Positions 35,201 to 47,400 of a stretch of DNA of 64,000 nt are shown here, one piece after another (position 1 is the stretch's first letter; the number at the start of each line of letters is the position of its first letter). Made by a program: the position numbers and the translations under genes. The DNA is taken from NCBI GenBank assembly GCA_964035545.1, contig OZ037769.1:3503001-3567000 (forward strand), in the 5' to 3' direction. Below the pieces are notes generated by a model. It saw nothing but the letters and a program-made list of their open reading frames with translations, was not told the DNA's origin and did no database searches. Source of the stretch: Bugula neritina. Its lineage: Eukaryota; Bryozoa; Gymnolaemata; Cheilostomatida; Bugulidae.

Positions 35201-38200
35201 GTGAGTTTTGAATTTGTTGGATGAGTTCAAAATGATGTAATACTCAAATGTTTCTGATGATTAATCTTTTAGCATTTTATTTTTCCATATTGTTAGCAAA
35301 AACTCAATCTTTTGTTATCAAAATATTTTTTCATTCATTTATTATGGTGTGGGGGATATGAAGTCTACAATGCACTGGTTTGAGATTTTGAGCTATGCAT
35401 TTGATCTTAAATCTGCAATATTAATCTAATGTTATTGATATTGTGTAGCTGCAGTAGCAATAATAGCACATTATAACCTAATACTATGTACAAGGTAGTA
35501 TAATATTATAATCTAATACTAAATAGTACTTTATATATTATATAATGCAATATAATATGATATAAAGCGATGTAGTAATATGCAATATCATATTGTTGTC
35601 ATGTAACTCTAATTCAAAAGGCATATTTACAGTTGTAGGTATTTTGTATCATCCTTATTTTTATGAAAACGTATAATTATTTATAGATGTTACCAATATT
35701 GTTCTATTCCAGTTACTATACTCAGTGATTGTATTCTAGCCTCAGTTCCAATGTTGACAGGTGGGTTCATCTGATATGTGCGCTGTATGTACCGGCTGTG
35801 GCCTTTGGTAACACTGAGAAGCTGACCAATGTTACTCTCCTTGAAATGCCCTACTCTAAATGGGGCTCCAAGGTACTCTTACTATTCTCTTTCTGTGAGG
35901 TCGTGTATTTTTACATTTGCTGAGAGCTGCGCTTATTTTTTGAGGTAGCTATGCTCTCTCCCATTAACTTTGTAACATATTTTCATCAATGTTTTTTAAA
36001 TTGGTTAGAAATCATTTTTTTACAATTTTGTAAAAAATTATCTATAAAACGCAATTGAATATACAAATTTACCCAAAATTTAGTTTGTAGTGCAAATTGC
36101 TTTTCTAAATTAATCAATAATTTACTCAATAATTTTATTGCTTAGAGCTTTTGTTGGATACTTATTTTCATATTCTCATTATAAATTGTGGAGACAAATA
36201 TGAACAATGTTATGATCTACCTTAAGAGTTGTCTTTCCTACTCACAGTTTTCTCCACATTGTGCAATATATTTTTGGAATTCAGGAATGCAGTCTATGCG
36301 AAGATGAGAACTATAGCTTTACCGGAGTGTGCATAGGGTGTGACGCTGGAATGTGCCGCAGCTTTTTCCATGTTACATGGTATGATAACTCTTTGTCTAG
36401 TTTATTTCAGTGTAATGATGTTAGAAACACATGTACAGCCAATAGCTGGATATTATAAGTTCAAGTTGAGTAAAGTGTTGGGCCTTATTTTAATTAAACC
36501 ATTATTATATGTAAGCTGCAGCAAGCAGATAATAAGTCAAATTCAAAACGAGGTTGAGTGTTCATTTTTAATAGTAAAAACTATATTACAGCTCGGTGTA
36601 TGTGTGTTACATACTTGTGGATATTACTGTATTGTTTCTACTTTTACTACATTGTTTTTTATTATATTACATACTATTGTGACATAATTTTGTTTCACAT
36701 ACTAATATGTACCCTTATGTTAGTCTACTTAATAACATAGCCTGTGTTTCTATATGCTGCAGTGCACAGAGACACGGGCTGCTTTCTGAAGCCTCCATAG
36801 ACGAGGAGATAGCGGACCCCTTCTATGCTCACTGTAAGATGCACGGGGACAAACTCGTCAGCAAGCAGAAGAAGAGGAACTTTCTGGCCCTACACGGTCA
36901 CGTGAAACTGTTCAGAGAAAACAAGGGCAATCGGCCAGTGTCCGTGAGTTGTGCTTTCATCATCTCTACCAAGCAGTCGGGTTAATCGATTTCTGAAAAA
37001 TTAAAGAAAAGTGACTCTGAAAAAAAGTTATTTTAAAAAAGTCATTTTCTTGATCTCTGAATTTATAGTTCAATGTATTTTTCTTTAAGACTCAAGTAAT
37101 AGATATTTGATATACGCACTCTATTTCTGGTCATAGTTTTGTAAGCATGTTTGCGTCGTTTTTCAGTGCAGCGTAATATGAAATTGCGTTGGAGAATTTA
37201 AGTTTAAATTTTATACTTTTGTAACCATAGGAACGGACTAAGCGCCGACTCGAGCATTTTAAGAAAAAGTTCAAAGAAGCTGAAGCTAGGCGCCCAGAGG
37301 CATGGGGTAGGTTTTTGTTTCACTCTTTGGTTTATTCATGTCAAATAAAAGTTTACTGATGAAATAAAAGTTTTTTGTTAGCATCAAGTTAGTTATATTA
37401 GTATTAATTTATACTCGGAGTTTTGATGCTTCCTATTAAAGTATGCAGTGTGTTTGCAGCACCCCCTAACAAATTGCCAAGAGCCATAACTTCTAGTGCT
37501 AGTGCTGTGAGCAGCTTGCTGAGGAAAGCAGAGCTTCTTGGAGTTATATCAGTGAGTTTGACTGTAATATATTGAATACTTGTATTTACTCTATGCGATG
37601 GTCGTAGCAATAGGTCACCTGACACCTCAAGTCAAATGCCATGACTTGTATATTTGACATGTTGACATGTTTAGATTGTTAGCATTGATTCTAGTCTATA
37701 CCCTATAGTAGGGACTTCAGGTGGTATAATATGCTGATGTTGTTAACCTGTATTTCATGCTCCATATGCCAACTACTTTTTGCCTTCCGGTTTTTCCTAA
37801 ATATTGTTATACATCTGCTGAAGTCATTGCTGTGACGTCTACTGTAGTCATTGCTGTGACGTCTACTGTAGTCATCTCTCTGTAGTCATCTCTCTGTAGT
37901 CATCTCTCTGTTGTAGAATGTAAAGAATAATCAACCCAAACCTCAAGTCATAACAAAGAAGTCTTTCGTTGCACCTGCTCTGTCAGTAGAGTTTGCAGCT
38001 TACCACGAGCGTGAGTATATCCTGTTTCCTGTTTCTAATATGTCACAGTTGTTTATTTCTAGTATGTCACAATTGTTTATTTCTAGTATGTCACATTTGT
38101 TTCTAATATGTCACAGTTGTTTATTTCTAGTATGTCACAATTGTTTATTTCTAGTATGTCACAGTTGTTTATTTCTAGTATGTCACAATTGTTTATTTCT

Positions 38201-41200
38201 AGTATGTCACAGTTGTTTATTTCTAGTATGTCACAATTGTTTATTTCTAATATGTCACATTTGTTTATTTCTAGTATGTCACAGTTGTTTATTTCTAGTA
38301 TGTCACAATTGTTTATTTCTAGTATGTCACAGTTGTTTATTTCTAGTATGTCACAATTGTTTATTTCTAATATGTCACATTTGTTTATTTCTAGTATGTC
38401 ACAATTGTTTATTTCTAGTGTTGTATGAGTGAATATATATAACCATTATCATTAATAACACCAGGTTTATGCTCAAACTGATGGCCATAGCTTCTCTTGT
38501 AGATAGTCTATTCATACTTGTTCTTAAACTGTTATTTCTGTTGCAATTTATCACATTTCCCTGTTATGTCGTATCCATTTTTGTTACATTGCATTATCCT
38601 CTTGTTACGTTGTTGTTAATTAGAAAGAACACAAAAGATTGAATCTCTCAAAAAGTTGAACAGAGAGTCACTGAAATACAATCAGAAGTTGCAGCATCAG
38701 GAAAAGAAACTGGAGCTGCGTATTGATCAGGTATCGGCGTGTGTCTTTGGTGTGTCTTGTGTATATCAATGGAAATAGTGTGTCTATATTGTTATATTGT
38801 ACACAGTATATTACTCTGATAAGCCATATCATTGAATATAAATTGAATATTATTACAAATGAACTAAGTACCTTTGGGTTTCTCGGAATTACCCCTAGGA
38901 GGGGAGAGGGGGTTAATATTGATTCTAGACAGAAACTTCCATTAATTTGCAATGAAGAAAATTACAGATGGGAAGAAAGAATTTACTGAAAAAAGCAAGC
39001 TTCCAGTTGGTCACTCGCCAACAATGTTATACACTCGAAAGAAATTTAGAATGTTATGTACTTGCTTGCACTTTAAAAGTCCGAGAAGTATTTTGGTGAA
39101 TCTATGACCGACTAAACTCAGCTGAATTCAACAGCCCAGTTAAGAACCTTCGTATCTTACAGTTTATTTATTTGTTTACCTGTGACCGTAGTTACGGAGA
39201 AGTATTAAAGAGTTACAAACTAGCTATGAAGAGCAGAGACAAGCTGGTTATGAGATGTTCAAGGCCCTGGAAGGCATTTCTGATAAGAAGGTACAAAACT
39301 GTGAACTTGCTATTTGTATTTGAGTTTCACTACATTCTATGCGGCAATATTAAAATATTATGTAGTGTAATGTGTAGTATTTTGTTAATTTTGTGTATTT
39401 TTAGGTTTCTATACCAGAAAAATATAAGCAGACAGAAAAGCTGAAGTCCCCTACAGCTATGATGGTTAGTAAGGGACGTCAGACAAACTACCCGTGTGGA
39501 ATATGCGAAAGCGTAAAGGAGCAGCATTTACTGGCTAAGTGTGACCAGTGTTCTAAGCACTACCACTTGGGATGCCTTGATCCACCACTGGCTAGGATGC
39601 CAAAGAAGTCTAAACTGTGTGGATGGTGAGTCATAATATTTGTTAGTGGTTAAACCGAAAAATGTAGCTGGCTGAATAAAACAGATGAATATAGTACAAG
39701 TGTCTACTTGGTGTTCAAATCAATGTTCAGAAAAACTCTCCGGTTTTCTGTGAATAACTGAGAATTAATATAGGCGGCCTTATTATTCAGAATTTAGCAG
39801 TCTGTACTTATAAAGTATTATGTCTTAGCTTATAAAACTTGTCTTCAATTATACAATCAAAATTACATTCAGAAGTCATTATTTTAGAAGTTGTCTTCTT
39901 GAGTAAGAATTTAGTGAAGCATCCATTTACCAGCATCTATAAAATGTCGTGGGAGGGGACAACTTCACTGTATAAGTTTTATCTAGCTGTGTCGGGGCAA
40001 TTAGCGGCTGAATATTTTCAGGGTGTGCTCCATCTGTGATCACAACAACCACCTGACACCTGCTGTCACAGAGTTTCCTATTGACATGGAAGCTCCCAGA
40101 AGTCTTCGACAGTCAATCAAAGAACCTGACAAGTTTGTGCAGCCAGAACTCAAGTTGTTTGTGGAAAAGTTTCGGGTAAAATTTCTTAAACATTAATTAT
40201 AAGGTTTGAGATTTAATCTACTAGGAATAATCTGAAACTTTTATTTGATAGTTCTAAATTTTGATTTGATTTTAATTGGATAAAATGTATCATAAGAAAG
40301 ATTAAAATAAGTCTTTTAAATAGAAATTTTAATATGCTTTTTGTAACAAACCTTTAGCTTAATTAACTATTTATGTTTACTAAATAAATTTGTATTTTTG
40401 TAGTCTAGTTATTTCATTCAGCTTATAATAAAGTTAAAATTTCACTCTAAGAAGTTGGTTTTCATGAATTGTGACATCTAAACTAATGCACCATCCAATT
40501 AGGAGTCTGCTGTAGCACTGCTTGTGGTTGTTTGCAGCGTCAGAGAGTCAGCAAGGCAAAGAAGAGGTCAGCGGCTTCAAAAAAGAAGCTTGCGACAGGG
40601 AAGCCCAAGAAGGCGAAGCTGACTGAGGCAGCAGCTAAAGTAACCGCTGACCCTAATGTGCAAGTCAGCGGAGAGAACAAACAGGAAGCTGAACCTCCAG
40701 CAATGGAGATAACCTCAACTCTAGTGGTGTGTGTCTGTAGCACTGTGTGTGTCTGTAGCACTGTGTGTGTCTGTAGCACTGTGTGTGTCTGTAGTACTGT
40801 GTGTGTCTGTAGCACTGTGTGTGTCTGTAGTACTGTGTGTGTCTGTAGTACTGTGTGTCTGTAGTACTATGTGTGTCTGTAGTACTATGTGTGTCTGTAG
40901 TACTATGTGTGTCTGTAGCACTCTGTGTGTCTGTAGCACTGTGTGTCTGTAGCACTCTGTGTGTTTATTATATAGTTAGTGTGTAGTTATTAGTTAGCAT
41001 ATAGTAGTAGTGTTACTGTTAGTTGTAGTATGTAGTAGTAGTGTTACTGTTAATAGTAGTGTTACTGTTAGTAGTAATATGTAGTATTAGTGTTACTGTT
41101 AGTAGTAATATGTAGTATTAGTGTTACTGTTAGTAGTAATATGTAGTATTAGTGTTACTGTTAGTAGTAGTATGTAGTAGTAGTGTTACTGTTAGTAGTT

Positions 41201-42216
41201 AGTAGTATACATTATTATTAGTAATCAGCGTGGTACTGTTACAGTATTGTTGAGTATTTTTAGTATATTTTCTTTAATTTGTAGTCTCATAGCACCTTTT
41301 TATGCATTGTGTGGCAGTGAATTGCATATTTTAGTTTAAAAAAGTCAAGATAAAGCCATTTAGCCTTATAGAGTTGTAACTATGGTTTCATAGTAAATTC
41401 ATACTTTAGTTTACATATTCACAAACTTTCTCATCAGGAAGAATGTGGGACTGGAATATCCGGGATCTATTCCTCCCCTGTTAGAGTTGGGAGGAAGTCA
41501 AAGGTGCTCAAAACTGGTGTCTGTAACTCCTGCAAGGGGGACTGTAACGGTGGCACAGCTGTGAAGTAAGATGTTATATTTGTGTTGCTACTATCAGTAG
41601 TACTACCTTGATTACTATAACTACCACTATGAATACTACTATCACTACCACTATGAATACTAGTATCACTACCACTGCTACTGACTATAATTCTTCATTA
41701 AACAAGTGTTGAATTTTTCCTATTTTGTTACCTTTTTTCTTTATAATTGCATTTCTAAGGAGGGTTAAACATTTAGTAGAAATTCTATGACTTTTTAGCA
41801 GATATATTTGATTTACCTAAAGTTTGATAGACTGTAGTAGGATAACAGGTACTTGCAGTAACTATTTATTTTACATTGACACCTGTCTGTTATGACAGCC
41901 ATCTTCAGCCACTAGTCATCATACTGATTTAAAGGGCACCTGTTATACATTGTCAGTTGTCACATTCTGACACGCCATACTTTTACCCTGCAGGTGTGAT
42001 GCGTGTCTAAATTGGCATCACTTTGCCTGCCTTGACCCACCAGTAAAGAAGTCTCCCAAACCTCGAGGTTACCAGTGGTTCTGTGACGAGTGCGAGGTAA
42101 AGGAGGAGGAAACAGTCGACCCCCAACCCAACAAACCGGACGGTGAGGATACTCCGACTAGTGTGGTGACTGTAGAGAATAAGGAGGGGCAGACAACTAA
42201 AAATGGGAATCACTAG
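32279..42216 (+). CDS. PHF14: PHD finger protein 14 orthologue
   Basis: Eighteen exons, all in phase: 32279-32423, 32482-32727, 32994-33141, 34265-34424, 35013-35068, 35761-35872, 36285-36379, 36763-36943, 37231-37306, 37460-37551, 37917-38010, 38624-38730, 39192-39290, 39405-39625, 40022-40175, 40538-40726, 41438-41565, 41994-42216; 841 aa (human about 950). Order: acidic N-terminus; PHD1 (CCVCLSS, IIECDGCG, VHEGCYG, WFCDPCKAG); extended PHD with zinc knuckle (SCELCPNQFGIFKQTDTGRW, CSLCEDENYSFTGVCIGCDA, FFHVTCAQRHGLLSEA); TSSASAV..LLRKAELLG motif; coiled coil (KKLNRESLKYNQKLQHQ); PHD2 (CGICES, CDQCSKHYHLGCLDPPLARM); a Lys-rich linker; PHD3 (CNSCKGD, CDACLNWHHFACLDPPVKKS, WFCDEC). It is a nuclear histone reader and regulator. 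The N-terminus is shorter than in vertebrates; an extra 5' exon is possible. Poly(A) AATAAA at 42603. Confidence 0.97.
34681..34999. repeat. 21-bp minisatellite in PHF14 intron 4
   Basis: About 15 copies of tcacatgtataatatatatag (some with an extra ta). The array ends about 13 bp before the CAG acceptor of exon 35013-35068, so its last unit overlaps the branch-point region. Confidence 0.93.
37822..37916. repeat. 24-bp and 14-bp tandem units at a splice acceptor
   Basis: Two copies of gtcattgctgtgacgtctac+tgta, then three of gtcatctctctgta. The final degenerate copy (gtcatctctctgttgtag) is the functional acceptor of exon 37917, so earlier copies present ready-made pyrimidine-AG sites. Confidence 0.85.
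38039..38420. repeat. 24-bp minisatellite in PHF14 intron 11
   Basis: About 16 copies of tatgtcacaattgtttatttctag, alternating cagttg and caattg with a catttg variant at set intervals. It starts about 29 bp after the donor of exon 37917-38010. Each unit ends in an acceptor-like tttatttctag. The 24-bp period keeps several frames open as octapeptide repeats, but this is intron. Confidence 0.93.
40727..40960. repeat. 18-bp minisatellite starting at a splice donor
   Basis: About 13 copies of gtgtgtctgtagcactgt (variants gtagtact, 16-bp forms) starting at the first intron base after PHF14 exon 40538-40726. The donor GTGTGT is the first unit. Confidence 0.93.
40975..41215. repeat. gtagtattagtgttactgtta repeat
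   Basis: Imperfect units of about 30 bp (gtagtattagtgttactgtt + agtagtaatat), following the 18-bp array in the same PHF14 intron. Confidence 0.85.
41585..41690. repeat. actaccactatgaatact repeat near a donor
   Basis: Imperfect units of actactatcactaccactatgaat starting about 20 bp after the donor of PHF14 exon 41438-41565. Confidence 0.75.
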
Positions 42217-42602
42217 AATTTTCTTTCAATCTTCGATCTTCAAATCATATTGCCATACTCTGCAATTCTCAATCCTGTTGAATGTTTCAACTTTCGTTCT
42301 GTTTAATTATATACTATACAATTTTGTAAGTTTGATTGTATTTTGTAAAATTTTCTAATCTTTTCAAGTTCATTTTGTTACTAGTAGTTAATTAATTGTT
42401 TCCACTACTTAGAACTCATTATTATCCTATTCTAATTGAATATATGTGTATAAATATTTCACCGATTGTTTTGTACAGTTAATCTTATTATAGCAGTGTA
42501 TCTTAATTCTTGTTTAGTAAATTGTAATTAGCAATATCAGTGAAGTTACCCTACATAATTTGTGATGTGTATGTGATAAAATGATTTCCAGTTTTAAGAC
42601 TC

Positions 42603-42608
42603 AATAAA
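42603..42608 (+). promoter_or_regulatory. PHF14 poly(A) signal
   Basis: AATAAA about 390 bp after the stop in an AT-rich 3'UTR. Confidence 0.6.
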
Positions 42609-44424
42609 GTTATAATTTTTTAAAATTAAGTTATTGAAATCTTGAATGTTTAATTATTACAAGCTCTAGAGTCTAGTATATAATATACTCTGTGACCTTG
42701 AAAGTTTATAAATGATTTCCTGCTGACAAACACTGGAATCTGATTGGTCAATTATTTTGTAATAGCATTCCGAATCCTTTTTCACCAACCATTAACTTAA
42801 ACTAAGTTTGGCCTACATTAGTAAACAAAAAGTATTCAACAATCTTAGATCTTGGTTTGGCATGTCTCCAGCCCTTTCACTATAGTCTATCAGATTTCTA
42901 GAGCTTTATCCATTTACTACTCTCAGGTTAAAAACAAATACCGCTGTGTATCAACCTTTATCCATGAAAGGGAGTTAGAATAACATATTTTATATGCCTT
43001 GTCAACAATATGTTAAGATTTGAAATTGCATTTGTTCAAACTTATTCATTAGTTATCCTGATAAGCTTATAATAAGTAATCTAACATCAACAAGCAGTGA
43101 GTGCTGTGTAAAGCAGTGTATAGAGTAACCTAACAGATTTTAGCTGAGTAAACATGTTTACTACCTTCAACAAAGCTGGAAAATCATGATGCTAAAAGCA
43201 TAATAGTGATATTATACTGTAATAGGATCATAAAGTATACAGCTATGATGCTAAAAGGCACAATAGACTTTGCAATATATATTGCCATATAAAGATTATA
43301 AAGTTTATAGCTATTCATCTTAGAGGCCTACTAAGGCAGTTTTGTAAAATATAAAATAATATTTGCTCAGGCTGAGAATTTACTCACAGGCTGTACCACC
43401 AATTTTAAGATAATATTATAATATGTTGTTCCAAAGAGCTTCTACATTACAAAATGTCTATGTATTGTCGTGTGTTCAACTCATTACTATTGTTGCACTA
43501 TTCTTTCTATACGGAAATAACAACCTTACAGAGTAATTTAAAAATGCAAATCACTATATCTTGTATATATTAAAGCAGTTAAAATGTCACATTAAAATGT
43601 TTACATTTTGAATGCCATGCCTAGGGCTAAGATTAATTTGATTGCATAATTGCTTATAAGAATAAAACTCTATAGAAAACCTTTTAAAATATTGCATGCT
43701 TACACTATGCTGTGTCCATCATTTAGGAGCAAGTTTCTGTGCTTGGAAATACTAAATTATAATTTCGGTGATTCAAACCCTAATAGTTAGAGGTACAAAG
43801 GCCAATTTTTATAATTATGGCAATAATCACAGTTGCACTGGATTAGAACTTATATAATACATCTACGTCCACAGACATGAATATCTATTGGTTGCTATCA
43901 TATTGCCCCACCATACTACCAATAAACTAGCAGTAGCTGTATTTTGTGTTGTTTATTGCATAAAATGTAGAAACTCTGTCAACGATAAACATAATTACTT
44001 GTATAAGTGTGCATAGCAATTGAAAATACCATCATGAAGTTTTAATAACTGTTTTTAGAAATACTATGTTTCGCACACTTACAATATATGCTATACATAA
44101 ATTAGCTATCCAAAAAATATTTAAAATAACTTAAACACAGGCATATTATTTTATTATTGTCATAGAAATTGAATTTAAATTATTTGCACTTTAAATAATC
44201 AATGTGTGGTGGTAAAAATAAAAGGGTCCATGGGCCACACAAGTCATTGTTAATAAATATGCTATCTTGGATGCAAGTTATACTTTCTTTACGTCACAAA
44301 ATTTATTTTCTTCAAATAGAATAAATTATAGAAATCTAAGACATAGTAGTGATATGAAAGAGTGAGTCATGTGGACCGTAATATGGTATCAGATTACGGC
44401 AGCATATTGTTATAAAGCAGCAGT
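42609..44424. other. Convergent intergenic region, PHF14 and WD40 gene
   Basis: About 1.8 kb of AT-rich unique sequence between the 3' ends of two convergent genes. No open frame of coding character and no clear repeat was seen. Confidence 0.6.
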
Positions 44425-47400
44425 TTATCCTTTCTTCTCCTGCTTTAACAGATATACATTAGTAGAGGAGCCTATGACGATCTTTGGTAGGTGATGTTGC
44501 TGCCTATCATTATCTATACAATAAACACCCCTCTCCAGATCCACAACTTGGGCCACAGTCTACAATAAAAGGCAAATAAGTTTAGTACACTTTTGAGTTT
44601 AACCAACTGATAGCCGTGGCCTAGAAAAATGGTAGGTTTCATAGAATGATAGTTGCAAGTCAGTTGTAAGCCTAGAGCCACACGGCGCGTATTTTCGCAT
44701 GCGAAAATTGAAATCACGAGTAGCAAAGGTGTCCACTGTAGCGTCAGTGATGCGTGATAAATAAAGCTTTCATTTTTAAATCGCACTCGCTTTCAATAAA
44801 ACGCACCGTGTGGCCCTTAGCCTAGGGCCACACGGTGCGTATTTTCGCATGCGAAAATTTAAATCACAAGTAGCAAAGGTGTCCACTGTGCGCGTTGAGA
44901 AAACCTTCGCACTTGTCGCTCTGCATTTTCAACGCAAGTGCGAATCGTCTCTGTCGTCGTCACCTAATTGGCTGGTAGCTATTCAGCGAGCCCAATTTCT
45001 TTATTTAGTGCTATATTCCAGTAAATTGCGTTTTATTGAAAGAAAGTGCGATTTAAAAATGAAAGCTTTATTTATCACGCATCACTGACGCTACAGTGGA
45101 CGCCTTTGCTACTCGTGATTTTAATTTTCGCATGCGAAAATACGCACAGTGTGGCCCTAGGCTAAAACTTTATATCAGGGTGGCATTGAATATTAGTTTA
45201 TCAATTATAGTGAGAATAAGTAAAGAGTTGAATATAATACTTTCTAAAATTAATGAGTTTGTTTCATTAATAAAGTTTCATTCTTTATTTCCTCTAGCCC
45301 ACTATGAAAGATGGGCATTTAAAATGAAACTCCATTATAAACCATAGACATCTCAATGATTAAAAATGGATAAACAAACACTCTTATTATTACTATATTA
45401 CTTATTATATAAGCTCTAATAAAGCACTGTAATAATAATAAAACACTGTAATAATCTTCCAAATCTGATATATTTAATATATAAATAAAGTTAAAATAAA
45501 AATGATTCTGATCTATTTACTACTAAAGAAATAACTGCCCGTAAGGATAATCTCAATAATATACCAGTCTTTTATTAGTATCTTTTCAGCATATATAACA
45601 TAATGCATTAAAATATAAAAGAAGAAAATGTATTTATTCAGATCAAATTTCATCTCTCTAATGCCTAGTTTGTGTGCTATGTAATTAGGGTGTATTGTGA
45701 GGGTTTGGTCACACCTGGATCTCTGTGACCTATTTACATGACCTATAAACACACACAGAGGAGGAAGTAATATTAGACTAAGAACTTACATTCAAAGTGC
45801 CCCTGTCAATGATCCGAGCCATATTCTGTTCATTTCCACCACAGACTATATAATCACTACCCAGCCACTGGCAACAATACAACTACAACAGACAATTTAT
45901 ACAGCAATATAAAAATATACCTCTTTATAATACTCTTATGTAATAGAATTAGTTTAATACTTATTAAAAATGTATTATGATACAACTAGTGCTGTCTAAC
46001 ATACAGCCAATGTCTAACCATTTGCCTATAAATTGCTTGCTTTGTTTCACTAGTGTTATTCACCATCTACTATAAATATTACTCTGAAAATTAAAACTAA
46101 AACTGTTTTTTATATTATTTCCCAGACAGATGCTAATATACATTAAATACAAATATGCTGCATTAGTGCGCTAGCTACTCAGCGATTAAAAACTTATAAA
46201 TTATAAGTGAGTTTGACTGGTTGCAGGTATAATATACTCACAATACCAAAAACTTATAAAAACTTATATGTGTGGTAAATGGCTATAAATCATTATATAA
46301 TATGCATAGTCTGTATACTTGATTAATTATCGGTAATTTTACTGTATACAAATATAGTTGGCATCACATTTTAAGGACTAAAATCTATATATATGATAAC
46401 TATATTTCATGAACTTGGATGAACTTGTTGATATGGTAGCCTAGCAACCACTCCCCTGGATGACTCACCATACACTTGTGCAGAGCATCTTGGGGCACAT
46501 CCTTTATTTTAGAGCCGGAGTCAATGTCCCAGATCTGTAGTACGTTGTTTCTACGCCACGATCCTGTGATGACATGGTTGTGTACCGGGTCTATGTCCAT
46601 AGCGTCTCCGCAGATGTGGGGGCCATAGATGTGTCTGACAGCATGCTTCACTCTGTCATCCCAAAACTGTCACAACAAAACAGGTGCTTTTATGTATATT
46701 ATTCACTGAGTAGTTATAGAGTAACTTGGTTAGCATTATTCAAACTGAGTTGCATAGAAAAAATGGTGCTTTTACATATGAAAGATGTTTCATTTACTGC
46801 ACGTGACAAGTAAATTCTAAGCAAAAGCATGGAAACATCCAGAAATAAACTACTACAGTTTCACACAATAACATATATATATATATTATGATTGCTAAAT
46901 TGACAGCTATATATATTTGCCCTTTCGTGAATACATGCAAAAGATTATAACAATACAAACAAACTGACTATGTTTATAATAATACTCATTCTATGCAGCT
47001 TTATTGATTTAATTTTTAGCTGAAAGAGAAAATCTAAAATATTGATTCATTATGTTGCAATGCATCTGAGCTATCTGATAAATAAGTTTAAACAAATAAA
47101 AATCGATATCATATCATTTTTATTCAACACTTTTATAATGTTTTATATGAAGTAATGATGTAAACAAGCTTATAAAATAAAACTTAATGCTTTTTATACA
47201 GGATGTTTGCGAATTTAAAGGACATATCTTAATTAAAAATCAGGTGCTACGCTAACTACAAAGTTAAAAACTGTTTATTTATTCAGTGGAAATTATAATT
47301 GAACAGTTGAAAACCTGAAAGACTTATATAATAGATCGTTTTGTACCCAGTGACACATTAGTACTAGATTACATCACAACTGCTTGTGCAATCAGGACAA

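Noticed and set aside
38040-38432. Possible repetitive protein (MSQLFISS octapeptide) or CRISPR-like array
   Set aside because: Continuous tandem repeat with no spacers, inside a PHF14 intron bounded by matching splice phases.
40540-40955. Cys/Val- or Thr/His-rich repeat frames
   Set aside because: 18-bp array just inside a PHF14 intron; only 40538-40726 is exon.
44514-45347. Open frames around the MITE pair
   Set aside because: They run through MITE termini and an intron of the WD40 gene; no family motif. Only the 44559-44425 exon is coding.
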